Shown piece by piece: positions 25,543 to 34,382 of a DNA stretch of 64,000 nt (position 1 is the first letter of the stretch; each line of letters begins with the position of its first letter). Made by a program: the position numbers and the translations under genes. The DNA is taken from the NCBI RefSeq assembly GCF_014648315.1, contig NZ_BMQW01000010.1, positions 92,195 to 156,194 of the forward strand, read 5' to 3'. Origin of the DNA: Shewanella ulleungensis (GTDB taxonomy: Bacteria; Pseudomonadota; Gammaproteobacteria; Enterobacterales; Shewanellaceae). Under the pieces are notes generated by a model. It ran no database searches. It was not told the origin of the DNA and saw nothing but the letters and a program-made list of their open reading frames with translations.

Positions 25543-27869
25543 TAATTCACCGTATCTGTGAGTGTAGCGGTCAGATTAACCTGATTAAATTGGCTAAACC
25601 ATATTGCAAAATCATCAGCTTTAAGCGGTTTTGAATACACATAACCTTGTACGATATCGCAATCGAGTCGACGTAAAATGTCGATACCCTCTGTAGACTC
25701 AACCCCTTCTGCAACAACTGACAAATTAAGCCCTTTAATGAGTCGAATACTCGTGTCGACAATCATTAAATCCGTTGCATCAGTATGAATATCTTTAATA
25801 AAGCTACGGTCAATTTTAACTTCATTGACGGGCAACAGCTTTAAATAGGCCAGTGACGAATGCCCTGTACCAAAGTCATCAATGGCGATGGCGATGCCAA
25901 TACCTTTAAATTGCTGCAATACGGCGATAACCGTTTGAGCGTCCTTCATCACCGCACCTTCTGTCACCTCTATCGACAGTGCTTCAATAGGTAAATCATG
26001 GTCGGCCAACAACTGTTTAATATCTTGAGGCAGTTGGGCATTGGTGAGATCGTGAGCCGATAAATTAATCGCTACTTTTAACTCAATCCCCTGAGCTTTC
26101 CATTGGGCTAATTGCTTAACTGTGGCGTTAAGCACCCAGTCACTGATCATCGAAATATTGCCGGAATTCTCAGCTAAACGAATAAATTCATCTGGTGGAA
26201 TAAAACCGAGTTGCGGATGTAACCAACGAATTAATGTCTCGGCGCTGTTGCAAAGATTATTATGGATATCAACTTTAGGTTGAAACACTAAATGCAGCTG
26301 ACCTTGGCTAATGGCAATCGGCAAATCGCGAATAATCATTAACTCGCGAAGGTACCGCTCGTCCTCGCCTTGCAAATAAGTGGCAATGGCTAACGATTCA
26401 ATACGTGCTTGATTTAATGCTATTTCAGCGTGGCGTATTAACTTGTCGATATCATTGTGATCATAGTCTGTGCTTAACTCAACAAGCCCAACACGCACAT
26501 TCACGCTGATTTTAGAGCCTTCAATATCATAAGGTTTGGTTAGTTGCTGTAAATATAGTTCGAGTTGTTCACGGCTAATACCGGGTTGAAATAACAATAA
26601 AAATGAGTCGCCATCTAAACGTGAGATTAACGCTGCCGTCGGTGATAAGCTTTCTAACCTGCTTGCAAACAGCATGAGTAAGTTGTCGGCATTGGCAAAG
26701 CCAATAATATTATTTAAATGGCGAAAGTTTTTAATGTCTATCATCGCGATGCAACCATGCATTTGCTTCAACAGCAGGCCGAGTTGTTGTTTTGCCGCAA
26801 CACGGTTATATAAACCTGTTAAGTTGTCATGTTGTGATTGATAGACTAAATCATGTTCGCGAGCCTCGATATTTTCACGCATTACCGACAAGGTATTGGC
26901 TAATACTTGCAGTTCTGCTGGCGCTCCAATAATCGGTTGTGGCTTTTCGCCTTGGCCGACTTTACGAGCATAATTTACTAGTGCATAAATTGGGCGAGTA
27001 AGCCCGCCGGCAAACCAGGCGGCTATTAAGAATGCTAATAAACAGGTGATCGCAAATATCACCAACATATTATTTCGCAGCGCATCGTAACTTTGTTGCC
27101 ATTTTTCATTTGACTGGTGCAACACAGCCCATTGATGGCCACTGTTTTTATCGAGGGCAATAGCAGTTGATAAATACTCGTTTACAATGGTGTCACTAAC
27201 GGCATCCGCGTTTTGCATTATTTGAGTCATATTGGCCAGCACTTGTTGCTGAAGAGATTCGGGCAACGTTGACACAATATCCACTCTGCCGGATTGGTTA
27301 ATAAAACTAATATCAATACCCGTAATGGTTTTGGCTTGGTTAGCCACAACTTTATCCATGGTAAAGCCCATGCCCACCCAAGCAATTAATGTTGGGGCTT
27401 TTACTGGCTGTAGCACAAACTGGTAGCTATTGTGGTCAACATTAAAGATATCGAAACTGGTAGAACGATTTTTGGTTAAGGCAAACAACTCATCAATATT
27501 TTCTGGTGTAAGTCCAGGTAAACTCGATGACAGTAATTTACCCTTTGGCGACAATAAAATAACCGCATTGGCATTAATCCGTCTACCGTGATTGGCTAAT
27601 ACAGATGATATGGTGTCTTGTTCGCCCGTTGCAACGGCGCGTTTAAAACCAAAGTCAGCGCTCAATAAAGACAAACTCTGGCTGAGCTGTTCGCTCCGAT
27701 TTGACAACATTTCAACAAAGATATTTGAACCAATATTGAGATTTTGAGTTTGTTGTTGGCGGTAGTCTCGTTGAGTTGCGGTCAGCACAAACAGCGCCGT
27801 TGTTAACTGCATTAGCGTTAATATAAGTAAAAAAGCAATAATCAACCGACTACGGAAACTATTTGGCAT
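25542..27869 (-). CDS. Membrane GGDEF/EAL protein, probable c-di-GMP phosphodiesterase
   Basis: This 775-residue protein has a helix at about residues 8-29, a periplasmic double-Cache-like sensor of roughly 240 residues, a second helix near 270-290, HAMP, a GGDEF domain and an EAL domain. The GGDEF motif reads DGDSF (in SRLDGDSFLLL), so cyclase activity is doubtful. The EAL domain keeps key elements: AETLIRW (ETL in place of EAL), DDFGTGHSSLAYL, KIDRSFI and EGVES, so phosphodiesterase activity is likely. The 5' end overlaps the cupredoxin-like gene by 11 bases. It probably couples a periplasmic signal, perhaps from the neighbouring copper or globin proteins, to c-di-GMP level. Confidence 0.85.
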   Translation of the reverse strand: MPNSFRSRLIIAFLLILTLMQLTTALFVLTATQRDYRQQQTQNLNIGSNIFVEMLSNRSEQLSQSLSLLSADFGFKRAVATGEQDTISSVLANHGRRINANAVILLSPKGKLLSSSLPGLTPENIDELFALTKNRSTSFDIFNVDHNSYQFVLQPVKAPTLIAWVGMGFTMDKVVANQAKTITGIDISFINQSGRVDIVSTLPESLQQQVLANMTQIMQNADAVSDTIVNEYLSTAIALDKNSGHQWAVLHQSNEKWQQSYDALRNNMLVIFAITCLLAFLIAAWFAGGLTRPIYALVNYARKVGQGEKPQPIIGAPAELQVLANTLSVMRENIEAREHDLVYQSQHDNLTGLYNRVAAKQQLGLLLKQMHGCIAMIDIKNFRHLNNIIGFANADNLLMLFASRLESLSPTAALISRLDGDSFLLLFQPGISREQLELYLQQLTKPYDIEGSKISVNVRVGLVELSTDYDHNDIDKLIRHAEIALNQARIESLAIATYLQGEDERYLRELMIIRDLPIAISQGQLHLVFQPKVDIHNNLCNSAETLIRWLHPQLGFIPPDEFIRLAENSGNISMISDWVLNATVKQLAQWKAQGIELKVAINLSAHDLTNAQLPQDIKQLLADHDLPIEALSIEVTEGAVMKDAQTVIAVLQQFKGIGIAIAIDDFGTGHSSLAYLKLLPVNEVKIDRSFIKDIHTDATDLMIVDTSIRLIKGLNLSVVAEGVESTEGIDILRRLDCDIVQGYVYSKPLKADDFAIWFSQFNQVNLTATLTDTVN

Positions 27870-28536
27870 GTTGCCCTACGTGTGAACTGGCATTGAAATT
27901 AGCGCCAAAGCCGCTAGGCGGTGAAGACGGTTTATCTTGTCTATCAACATCTAATGTTATTGCTACAGAACTACTCGATTCATTAATGGTAACTGTAGTT
28001 GGAGTTGCTTGAGTATTTTGCCAAGGATGCCAAAGCTCAACGGTATATTCGCCTGTTGGTAAATCAGTAATATGGGTCACTCCCTTGTCATCAGTTGAAG
28101 CAAAATATGGGCTTTTTGCCACATAAATAAAGGCTTGCATATAGTCGTGAATATTACAGCCAATAGCCACTAAGCCTGGTTGGTCAAATAAAATGGGCGA
28201 CTCAGTCTTGCCAACATATAGTTTCAATTCAAATTGCTTGGCTTCAGAAAAAGAATAAACATGATGTCGAGTGCGGTCTAAATTAGGGAAGTCGACTTTA
28301 GCGCCTTGAGGTACCGCGAGTACAAACGGTGAGAAAATGCGGTTTTGTTGTCGCATTTCATAATGCTGAGGTGCTTTAGGGGGTAATTCTGTTGCTTTAA
28401 TAGGGGTTAATTCTACAACGGCATCACCTAATGCAATGCCTTGAGTGTCGGTGATGGTTACCGTTAAAGAGGCAGCATTTAGCGAGGAGCAAACTAAATA
28501 AGATAAACACAATAAACAGTAAGTGAGTCGAGTCAT
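27859..28536 (-). CDS. Cupredoxin-like periplasmic protein (methylamine utilisation-like)
   Basis: This 225-residue protein has a signal peptide ending near residue 22 and a beta-sandwich of the type annotated as methylamine utilisation protein. A type 1 copper site can be read: H91 or H92 in TRHHVYSF, and C127-N-I-H130-D-Y-M133, the C-x2-H-x2-M spacing used by blue copper proteins. It is the first gene of an operon with the GGDEF/EAL, DUF3034 and globin genes, and overlaps the next gene. No methylamine dehydrogenase genes are present, so the family name is not a function here. A copper-based electron carrier or redox sensor is plausible. Confidence 0.75.
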   Translation of the reverse strand: MTRLTYCLLCLSYLVCSSLNAASLTVTITDTQGIALGDAVVELTPIKATELPPKAPQHYEMRQQNRIFSPFVLAVPQGAKVDFPNLDRTRHHVYSFSEAKQFELKLYVGKTESPILFDQPGLVAIGCNIHDYMQAFIYVAKSPYFASTDDKGVTHITDLPTGEYTVELWHPWQNTQATPTTVTINESSSSVAITLDVDRQDKPSSPPSGFGANFNASSHVGQHAK

Positions 28537-28879
28537 TGGTCTTTATTCGCCTTCTTGGTATGCAAGTAACATAAAAGTTAACTCTGTAAGCTTGTGCCCA
28601 TCATAACTCACAATATTGGTAAATACGTCATTCCTAGCTGGGCTAAGGTTGCTTATTACGGACGATATTAGTTAATAACATAAATGTCTGTAACCATTTG
28701 ATTACAATTAACACTATAACAATAAAGCCAACGTTTCTATCAGTTTAGTTTATTTAACGTAAAGGTTGTGTGCGAGGGTGAAACAAATTGAGTTGTAATG
28801 GGCTAAAACGTTATTGAGATGATTATTGAGATGATTATTGAGTCGCGATATTTCGTGATTTAGTTATACTTGCGTCATA
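28537..28879. other. Divergent promoter region with 12-bp tandem repeat
   Basis: The 340 bases between the cupredoxin operon and the PAS/sigma-54 regulator gene contain no gene. A 12-bp unit, ATTGAGATGATT, is repeated two and a half times at about 28812-28842, directly next to a regulator-type palindrome and a TATACT -10 element. Confidence 0.5.
28843..28858. promoter_or_regulatory. Putative activator binding site at its own promoter
   Basis: TCGCGATATTTCGTGA is a near-palindrome that matches, at 11 of 13 core positions, the two arms of the palindrome at 30380-30410. It lies just upstream of a TATACT -10 (28865-28870), so bound regulator could repress its own transcription. Confidence 0.6.
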
Positions 28880-30343
28880 ATGCATAAAAATCAGACGAAA
28901 ATGACTTATTTAGATACCGACTTAACAGCAACGGCAAGCCACTTTTTACCTGAAAACACCCTGTTGTTGAATGCTATGACCGAAGGCGTATATGGGTTTG
29001 ATTTAGACGGTAACGCGGTATTTATTAACCCCGCGGCAGAGTATATGACCGGCTGGACGAGTAAAGAGTTAATCGGTAAAAATATCCACGATTGCCACCA
29101 TCACAGCCATGCAGATGGGACTCATTATCCGCAACAAGATTGCCCTATTTATCGTACGTTGCATGACGCTATTCCGCGGCAAGTTTCTGATGATGTGTTT
29201 TGGCGAAAAGATGGTAGCAGCTTTCCGGTGTATTACAGTTCAACGCCAGTTTATCATCAACACAAACTCGTGGGTGTTATCGCGATATTTCGTGATGTTA
29301 GTATGCAAAAACATACAGAACATTCCCTAAGACAAGCATTAGCACAAGTACAAGCATTGTCTGAACGCCTCGCATCAGAAAATCAATATTTACTCACAGA
29401 ACTGCAAGGCCAACAAGGTGCGCTTGGGTTGTCCGGCAACAGCCAACCGATTAAACAATTAGCGCAACAGATTAACCTAGTTGCTAATACTGACAGTACC
29501 GTTCTTATTTGCGGCGAAAATGGTACAGGTAAAGAGTTGGTTGCGCGTAGTTTACATCGCTTGAGTCATCGTAAAGATCAACCCATGGTGAGCGTCAACT
29601 GCGCGGCATTTTCCAGTTCATTATTAGAAAGTGAACTTTTTGGCCATGAAAAAGGTGCGTTTACCGGTGCAACAGCAAGGCGTAAAGGACGATTTGAGTT
29701 AGCCCATAATGGCACATTATTTTTAGATGAAATTGCTGAGCTGAGTTTATCAGCGCAATCAAAGCTGTTACGTGTTATTCAAGAGCAAAGTTTTGAGCGG
29801 GTAGGCAGCAGCGACACTATCAGCGTGAACATTCGTTTAATTGCTGCTACTCATCATGATTTAGCCGCCCGAGTTGAGCAAGGTCTGTTTCGAATGGATT
29901 TATATTATCGCTTAAATGTATTTCCAATCACCGTACCGCCACTGCGAGACCGTCGTGAAGATATTCCACAATTGGTGAGTGATTTAGCTGCATCATTGAG
30001 CAAAAAACTAGGAAAAAAAATCACTAAAGTCAGTATGAAAGGATTAAAAAAATTACAGCAGTACAGCTGGCCCGGCAATGTACGTGAGTTGCAAAACTTG
30101 ATTGAACGAGAAATTATTTTATCGCCTAATGGCCAACTATCATTTAATACCTTACCCGCAATAGTAGCATCACCACTAGCGATGACTACTTTAACGATGG
30201 CCCAAGCCGAAGCGGCTCACATTGTTGCTGTGTTAAATGCTACCCATTGGCGAATTTCTGGTCCTCAAGGAGCCGCCGCTATGCTCGATATGCCTGCGAG
30301 TACCTTACGATCGCGCATGAAAAAGCTTGCCATCGCACGTTAA
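28880..30343 (+). CDS. PAS-domain sigma-54 activator, likely regulator of ccoG
   Basis: This 487-residue regulator has an N-terminal PAS domain (about 22-145) containing a His/Cys-rich loop, D-C-H-H-H-S-H-A-D-G, with DCPIYRTL shortly after. A short coiled coil leads to a sigma-54 activator domain with Walker A GENGTGKE, intact GAFTGA and FLDEIAE. The C-terminal helix-turn-helix reads AAAMLDMPASTLRSRMKK. No receiver domain is present, so it senses directly through PAS. It is followed by ccoG, with a large palindrome and a sigma-54 promoter between. The ATG is within a few bases of the predicted transcript start; a second in-frame ATG at 28901 is possible. Confidence 0.85.
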   Translation: MHKNQTKMTYLDTDLTATASHFLPENTLLLNAMTEGVYGFDLDGNAVFINPAAEYMTGWTSKELIGKNIHDCHHHSHADGTHYPQQDCPIYRTLHDAIPRQVSDDVFWRKDGSSFPVYYSSTPVYHQHKLVGVIAIFRDVSMQKHTEHSLRQALAQVQALSERLASENQYLLTELQGQQGALGLSGNSQPIKQLAQQINLVANTDSTVLICGENGTGKELVARSLHRLSHRKDQPMVSVNCAAFSSSLLESELFGHEKGAFTGATARRKGRFELAHNGTLFLDEIAELSLSAQSKLLRVIQEQSFERVGSSDTISVNIRLIAATHHDLAARVEQGLFRMDLYYRLNVFPITVPPLRDRREDIPQLVSDLAASLSKKLGKKITKVSMKGLKKLQQYSWPGNVRELQNLIEREIILSPNGQLSFNTLPAIVASPLAMTTLTMAQAEAAHIVAVLNATHWRISGPQGAAAMLDMPASTLRSRMKKLAIAR

Positions 30344-30379
30344 ACTCTCTAACTCATTATTCAGTATTTTACCGACATA

Positions 30380-30410
30380 ACGATATATCACGAATTTAGT
30401 GATATATCGT
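30380..30410. promoter_or_regulatory. 12-bp-arm palindrome, putative sigma-54 enhancer
   Basis: ACGATATATCAC (30380-30391) and GTGATATATCGT (30399-30410) are perfect inverted repeats with a 7-base spacer. Each arm also resembles the site in front of the upstream activator gene. It is centred about 80 bases upstream of a sigma-54 promoter, a usual distance for enhancer sites. Confidence 0.8.
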
Positions 30411-30474
30411 GACTTCCTTCTGCAGAAAATAAATTAAAAACACTTTAAATCAAGGGTTTGCGGTTAATTTTTTG

Positions 30475-30491
30475 TTGGCTTAGTCCTTGCT
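30475..30491 (+). promoter_or_regulatory. Sigma-54 promoter of ccoG
   Basis: TTGGCTTAGTCCTTGCT has the GG-N10-GC spacing of -24/-12 promoters and the flanking T-TGGC and TTGCT bases. It lies 36 bases before the ccoG start codon and downstream of the palindrome. Confidence 0.8.
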
Positions 30492-30526
30492 ATGACAGGG
30501 CAGTATCGTGTTATAGGAAACCAGTT

Positions 30527-31984
30527 ATGCCCAAGTCATCAAATTACACCGCGTCAGCCGCTCAGCCGAGTACCAATATTAGCGCTTCGCAACGTATTCC
30601 GGTGGTTCAAATTGCCACGCCGTCGGCTAAAATTCATGTGCGTGAACAAAAAGGGATATTTCAACGATTACGTCAGTACAGTAATACCGTATTAATAGCG
30701 GTATTTTTTCTGCTGCCATTTATTAATTATCAGGGGCGCCAGGCGATTTTATTTGATGTTACCGAACAACAATTCTTTTTATTTCATATCACGTTATGGC
30801 CGCAAGATTTCACCGTCTTAGCATGGTTTTTTATGGCCGCGGCTTTTGCCTTGTTTTTTGTGACCGTGTATTGGGGCAGAGTGTGGTGCGGATTTTTGTG
30901 TCCGCAAACCGCTTGGACATTTATTTACATGTGGGTTGAAGCTAAAGTTGAGGGCAACCATCATCATCGGGCAGCGTTAGATAGAGCGCCGTGGTCGTTA
31001 AGCAAATTACGTAAACGTGTCACTAAGCATGTGCTGTGGATGGTGTTTGCACTGCTCACTGGCTGCGGATTTATCAGCTATTTTATGCCAGCGCGCGAAC
31101 TGTACATTGATATATTTAGCGCAAGTAATGGTTTTTGGACCGGCACTTGGGTGTATTTCTTTGCCATTTGCACTTATTTAAATGCCGGCTGGATGCGTGA
31201 AATGATGTGCTTGCACTGTTGTCCGTATTCACGTTTTCAAGCGGTGATGTTTGACGCAAATACTAAAACGGTAAGTTACGATGCTGCGCGTGGCGAGTCT
31301 CGAGGACCGCGTAAACGCTCACAAGAAACGGAGTTAGGTGACTGTGTTGACTGTAATTTATGTGTTGATGTGTGTCCAACAGGCATTGATATCCGCAACG
31401 GCTTACAATACGAATGTATTAATTGTGGTGCCTGCGTTGATGCCTGTAATCAAACCATGGAAAAGTTTGGTTATGCTGCCAATCTTATTCGTTTTACCAG
31501 CGAAAACGCCTTAAAAGGCCAGTCACAAGCCAGTGTGTTTTCAATCAAAGCCCTAGGATATGCCAGCGCATTACTCATTATGATTGGGTTAATTATTATC
31601 GATTTAAGTCAATTGAGTGATATTCAGCTTAATGTTATTCGCGACCGCCAATCTTTGTATCGTGAAGTGGGTATCGATACTGTCGAAAACACTTATCAAT
31701 TAAAAATCCGCAATAAAACCCAACAAGCTGCGGTTTATAAAATTATAGTGCTCAGTGATAAAGCGCCAACGTTTAGAATCGTGACCGATACTCTGGTGCA
31801 AATAAAGCCGGGCGAACAGTTAGATTACCCTGTTACGGTCAGTGCTCGTCGCAGTGAGCGAGTGGGTGACACTAGCCAGCAAACGCTCCAATTTAGTGTG
31901 AGCCAAGTTTACAGTGCAGTAAATCCAATACCAGTAAAGCCTGCAAATCAAGTCGCACAGCAATCACGCTTTTTTTGGCCATAA
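30527..31984 (+). CDS. ccoG: Cytochrome c oxidase accessory protein CcoG
   Basis: This 485-residue membrane protein (FixG/RdxA family) has an N-terminal cytoplasmic tail, about five transmembrane helices, a conserved WCGFLCPQTAW segment, and a double 4Fe-4S ferredoxin region (CVDCNLCVDVCPTG and CINCGACVDACNQTM). The C-terminus is an Ig-like periplasmic domain. CcoG reduces copper for assembly of the cbb3 oxidase. The ATG at 30527 follows an AGGA element; an earlier in-frame start at 30458 would lie before the sigma-54 promoter. No ccoNOP genes are nearby. Control by a sigma-54 activator is inferred from the adjacent promoter. Confidence 0.93.
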   Translation: MPKSSNYTASAAQPSTNISASQRIPVVQIATPSAKIHVREQKGIFQRLRQYSNTVLIAVFFLLPFINYQGRQAILFDVTEQQFFLFHITLWPQDFTVLAWFFMAAAFALFFVTVYWGRVWCGFLCPQTAWTFIYMWVEAKVEGNHHHRAALDRAPWSLSKLRKRVTKHVLWMVFALLTGCGFISYFMPARELYIDIFSASNGFWTGTWVYFFAICTYLNAGWMREMMCLHCCPYSRFQAVMFDANTKTVSYDAARGESRGPRKRSQETELGDCVDCNLCVDVCPTGIDIRNGLQYECINCGACVDACNQTMEKFGYAANLIRFTSENALKGQSQASVFSIKALGYASALLIMIGLIIIDLSQLSDIQLNVIRDRQSLYREVGIDTVENTYQLKIRNKTQQAAVYKIIVLSDKAPTFRIVTDTLVQIKPGEQLDYPVTVSARRSERVGDTSQQTLQFSVSQVYSAVNPIPVKPANQVAQQSRFFWP

Positions 31985-32016
31985 GCAGCTAATAAAACTC
32001 CATCTCATGTAATAAC

Positions 32017-32058
32017 AAAAAGGCTTCTCACATTGATTAAATGGGAGAAGCCTTTTTT
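32017..32058. terminator. Bidirectional intrinsic terminator
   Basis: Arms AAAAAGGCTTCTC (32017-32029) and GAGAAGCCTTTTTT (32045-32058) enclose a 15-base loop with A- and T-runs at the ends. It terminates ccoG and can serve the minus-strand gene at 32133. Confidence 0.88.
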
Positions 32059-32132
32059 GCTTGATACTCGCAATTTATTGCCGCGACTTATGACTATTTA
32101 CCGCTTCGAACATGCGTTACTTTGAGTATGTA

Positions 32133-32651
32133 TTAACGCTGATGTAATGCGTAATCGCTACCGTCTTTTGCGGTAAATACCTTGCAGTTGCCTTCAGTTG
32201 GCTGACAGCTAGTGTGCAATAAGCTGATCCATTGCTTATAAGGTGTTGGTAAGTTTTTAATTGGCATAGACACTTGAATATCTTCAATATTGGCGTCGTC
32301 TGCTGCACCTAGTTTACCAAGGCGGTCAAAACAAATTTCAACATGGGTATCGTTGTTTTTTAATACCACAGAAGTCGGTTCATTTTTGTGACCCGTTAAC
32401 GCCACAAATTGACATGGATTTTGTAAGCCACACTGGGTGCCATCTTTTAAGAAAGCCAGTAAGTGATTGTAGTAAACCACATAACTAGACACATCTTGAT
32501 GTGAGCCATCGGCTAATGGGAATTGCGCATCCAAAAATTCTTTTGCATTCGTGCTGCGGTCATTTTGGTTGGTGGTCGCCACAAATTGCTCACCAATGAA
32601 GCGGTTAAGGTGTTGGGTGGCTGTAGTGCTTGCTTGAGTAGACATATTCAT
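32133..32651 (-). CDS. Hypothetical cytoplasmic protein
   Basis: This protein of about 172 residues has no signal peptide and no membrane segment. It has cysteines in GTQCGLQNPCQF and TSCQPTEGNC, possibly metal-binding or disulfide-forming. I do not recognise the family. The ATG at 32651 has GAGG and AAGG elements upstream; a longer frame to 32684 lacks a better site. It is divergent from the regulator at 32799, so that regulator could control it. Confidence 0.6.
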   Translation of the reverse strand: MNMSTQASTTATQHLNRFIGEQFVATTNQNDRSTNAKEFLDAQFPLADGSHQDVSSYVVYYNHLLAFLKDGTQCGLQNPCQFVALTGHKNEPTSVVLKNNDTHVEICFDRLGKLGAADDANIEDIQVSMPIKNLPTPYKQWISLLHTSCQPTEGNCKVFTAKDGSDYALHQR

Positions 32652-32798
32652 CGCCTTATTCCTCTTCGTATTGTTGTAGGTCACAGAACCATTTTAATTA
32701 TTGTTTATCATTAAGCCTTGTTCGCAGCTTGATTTTTAGTCTATGCTATTTTTACAAACAATTTCACAATAAAAATTTTACAGTGTGAATTATACAAA
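32652..32798. promoter_or_regulatory. Divergent promoter with TTCACA/TGTGAA repeat
   Basis: The region between the hypothetical gene and the regulator contains TTTACAAAC, then TTCACA (about 32762-32767) and TGTGAA (about 32783-32788) as inverted half-sites. ScfR/RamB-like regulators bind TTTGCAAA-like sites, so an operator here is plausible. Confidence 0.4.
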
Positions 32799-34328
32799 AT
32801 GAGAAATGAAAAAAGCTTAATGCGAAAGACCCATTTTTTGGGCACAAAGATAAGAAACTTGCGTAAACGCAATAACTTAACGATGGAAGACTTATCGGCA
32901 CGTTGTGTACGTGTTGACTCCAGCAATTCACCATCTGTGTCATATTTGTCGATGATTGAACGCGGCAAACGGGTTCCGAGTGCAGATATGTTGGCGGTGA
33001 TTGCGGTCGTGTTCCAAAAAGAAGTAGGTTGGTTTCTTGATGACGTGCCCGAAGACGAAGCCATTACGCCCGAAAAAGGTAACAAAGGTGGCATCAGTGG
33101 CATGCCTCTGGAGCCGAGTTTTTTATTTTCTAATGACATCCTTCAAATTGCCATTCCTGAAATGCTGTCACAAACCGGCACTAGTGGTCGTCAATTTGCT
33201 CATTTGTTGATCCGTGCACACCAAGAACATCATCAAAATCACTTCCCAGATCTAGAGCGAGCCGCAGAAGAAGTCGGCTTAAAACGCATGCCATTGGCCA
33301 CAGAAGATATTATCGATATCGCTAAAGGTATGGGGTTAAAAATCAAATGGATTGACCGGGCTCCGAAAGAAGTTATCAACGAAATGGGTTTGAGTTCTAA
33401 GCAGTTGGTGACATCATTTTTTGAACCACCAGGGACGATTTATATCAGCAACGTGCTGAAAAATAGACCAAGTAGGTTGAGGTATGATTTGGCGGTGCAC
33501 ATCGGTCATTGTGTGCTGCACAATAAAGATGGCTTAAAAAGCGTGATGATGTCAGGGCGTCGCGATGATTTTGATGATGCACTGGTGCCACAGTCAAATA
33601 CCTTAAACGCGCAAGATATTTTGCACGCATGGCGTGATTTTGAATCAAGTTTTTTTGCTGGCGCGCTACTGTGCCCTAAAGTGCCGTACAGGCAGTTACT
33701 TGACCGTCACGGCTATGAAATTAGCGTGCATAAACAATTGCAAGTTTCAGCTTCGGTGGCCATGCGCCGCATGACTGTTGTATCTCCTTATCCTCATTGG
33801 CATTACTTTGATGCTTATGCACCGGGTAAGCTCAAAGCGGTTTATCGAGGTAATGGCATTCCTCTGCCGTGGGGCAATATGCGCCTAGTGGAAGACCCCT
33901 GTCAGCATTGGGCTGTATTTAGAATGATCAGTGAACCAGTTGAAGGTACATCGGCGCAAATATCGATTTTAAATGTTGGCAATGAACCACGAATTTACTG
34001 CTGTGAATCCGTAAAAGTAGATGACTCGGCCGGTAATCCGCACGTGTTGTGTGCTGGTATCGATCTCAATCCGGCAATAGAGGCGCAAGGCAAAGATGCG
34101 CAATCAATTGCTAACGATTTAAAACAAGCCTGTGCAGGCAATGGTGGGTCAATTGTTATCCCTAAACACATTAAGCAAGACCTCACCAGCGTGGCAAAAA
34201 TTCTCAATATTAACTGGATTGAGCGCGGGATTAAAAACGAAGCACGCTTAATTTGCTCTCGTGGCGCAGTGTGTCCGCGCCAACCAAGCTGTTATGCCGC
34301 AGGGCGTAATTTATGTGAAGATAATTAG
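32799..34328 (+). CDS. XRE-type regulator, ScfR/RamB-like (DUF3612)
   Basis: This 509-residue regulator starts with a Cro/CI helix-turn-helix (about 15-75, GTKIRNLRKRNNLTMEDLS, SYLSMIERGKRVPS). A middle domain resembles the IrrE-like (M78) peptidase region, but the HExxH motif has degraded: RYDLAVHIGHCVLH lacks the first His and the Glu, so it is a pseudo-peptidase used for sensing. The C-terminus carries a four-cysteine cluster (CSRGAVCPRQPSC then C) typical of ScfR/RamB regulators of acetate or propionate use. Divergent orientation to the hypothetical gene suggests mutual control. The target metabolism here is not visible. Confidence 0.7.
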   Translation: MRNEKSLMRKTHFLGTKIRNLRKRNNLTMEDLSARCVRVDSSNSPSVSYLSMIERGKRVPSADMLAVIAVVFQKEVGWFLDDVPEDEAITPEKGNKGGISGMPLEPSFLFSNDILQIAIPEMLSQTGTSGRQFAHLLIRAHQEHHQNHFPDLERAAEEVGLKRMPLATEDIIDIAKGMGLKIKWIDRAPKEVINEMGLSSKQLVTSFFEPPGTIYISNVLKNRPSRLRYDLAVHIGHCVLHNKDGLKSVMMSGRRDDFDDALVPQSNTLNAQDILHAWRDFESSFFAGALLCPKVPYRQLLDRHGYEISVHKQLQVSASVAMRRMTVVSPYPHWHYFDAYAPGKLKAVYRGNGIPLPWGNMRLVEDPCQHWAVFRMISEPVEGTSAQISILNVGNEPRIYCCESVKVDDSAGNPHVLCAGIDLNPAIEAQGKDAQSIANDLKQACAGNGGSIVIPKHIKQDLTSVAKILNINWIERGIKNEARLICSRGAVCPRQPSCYAAGRNLCEDN

Positions 34329-34382
34329 CGGTTAGCTGCCCTTCAACGTTGTTGTTTATTCGAAAAACTCAACTCGCAAAGG

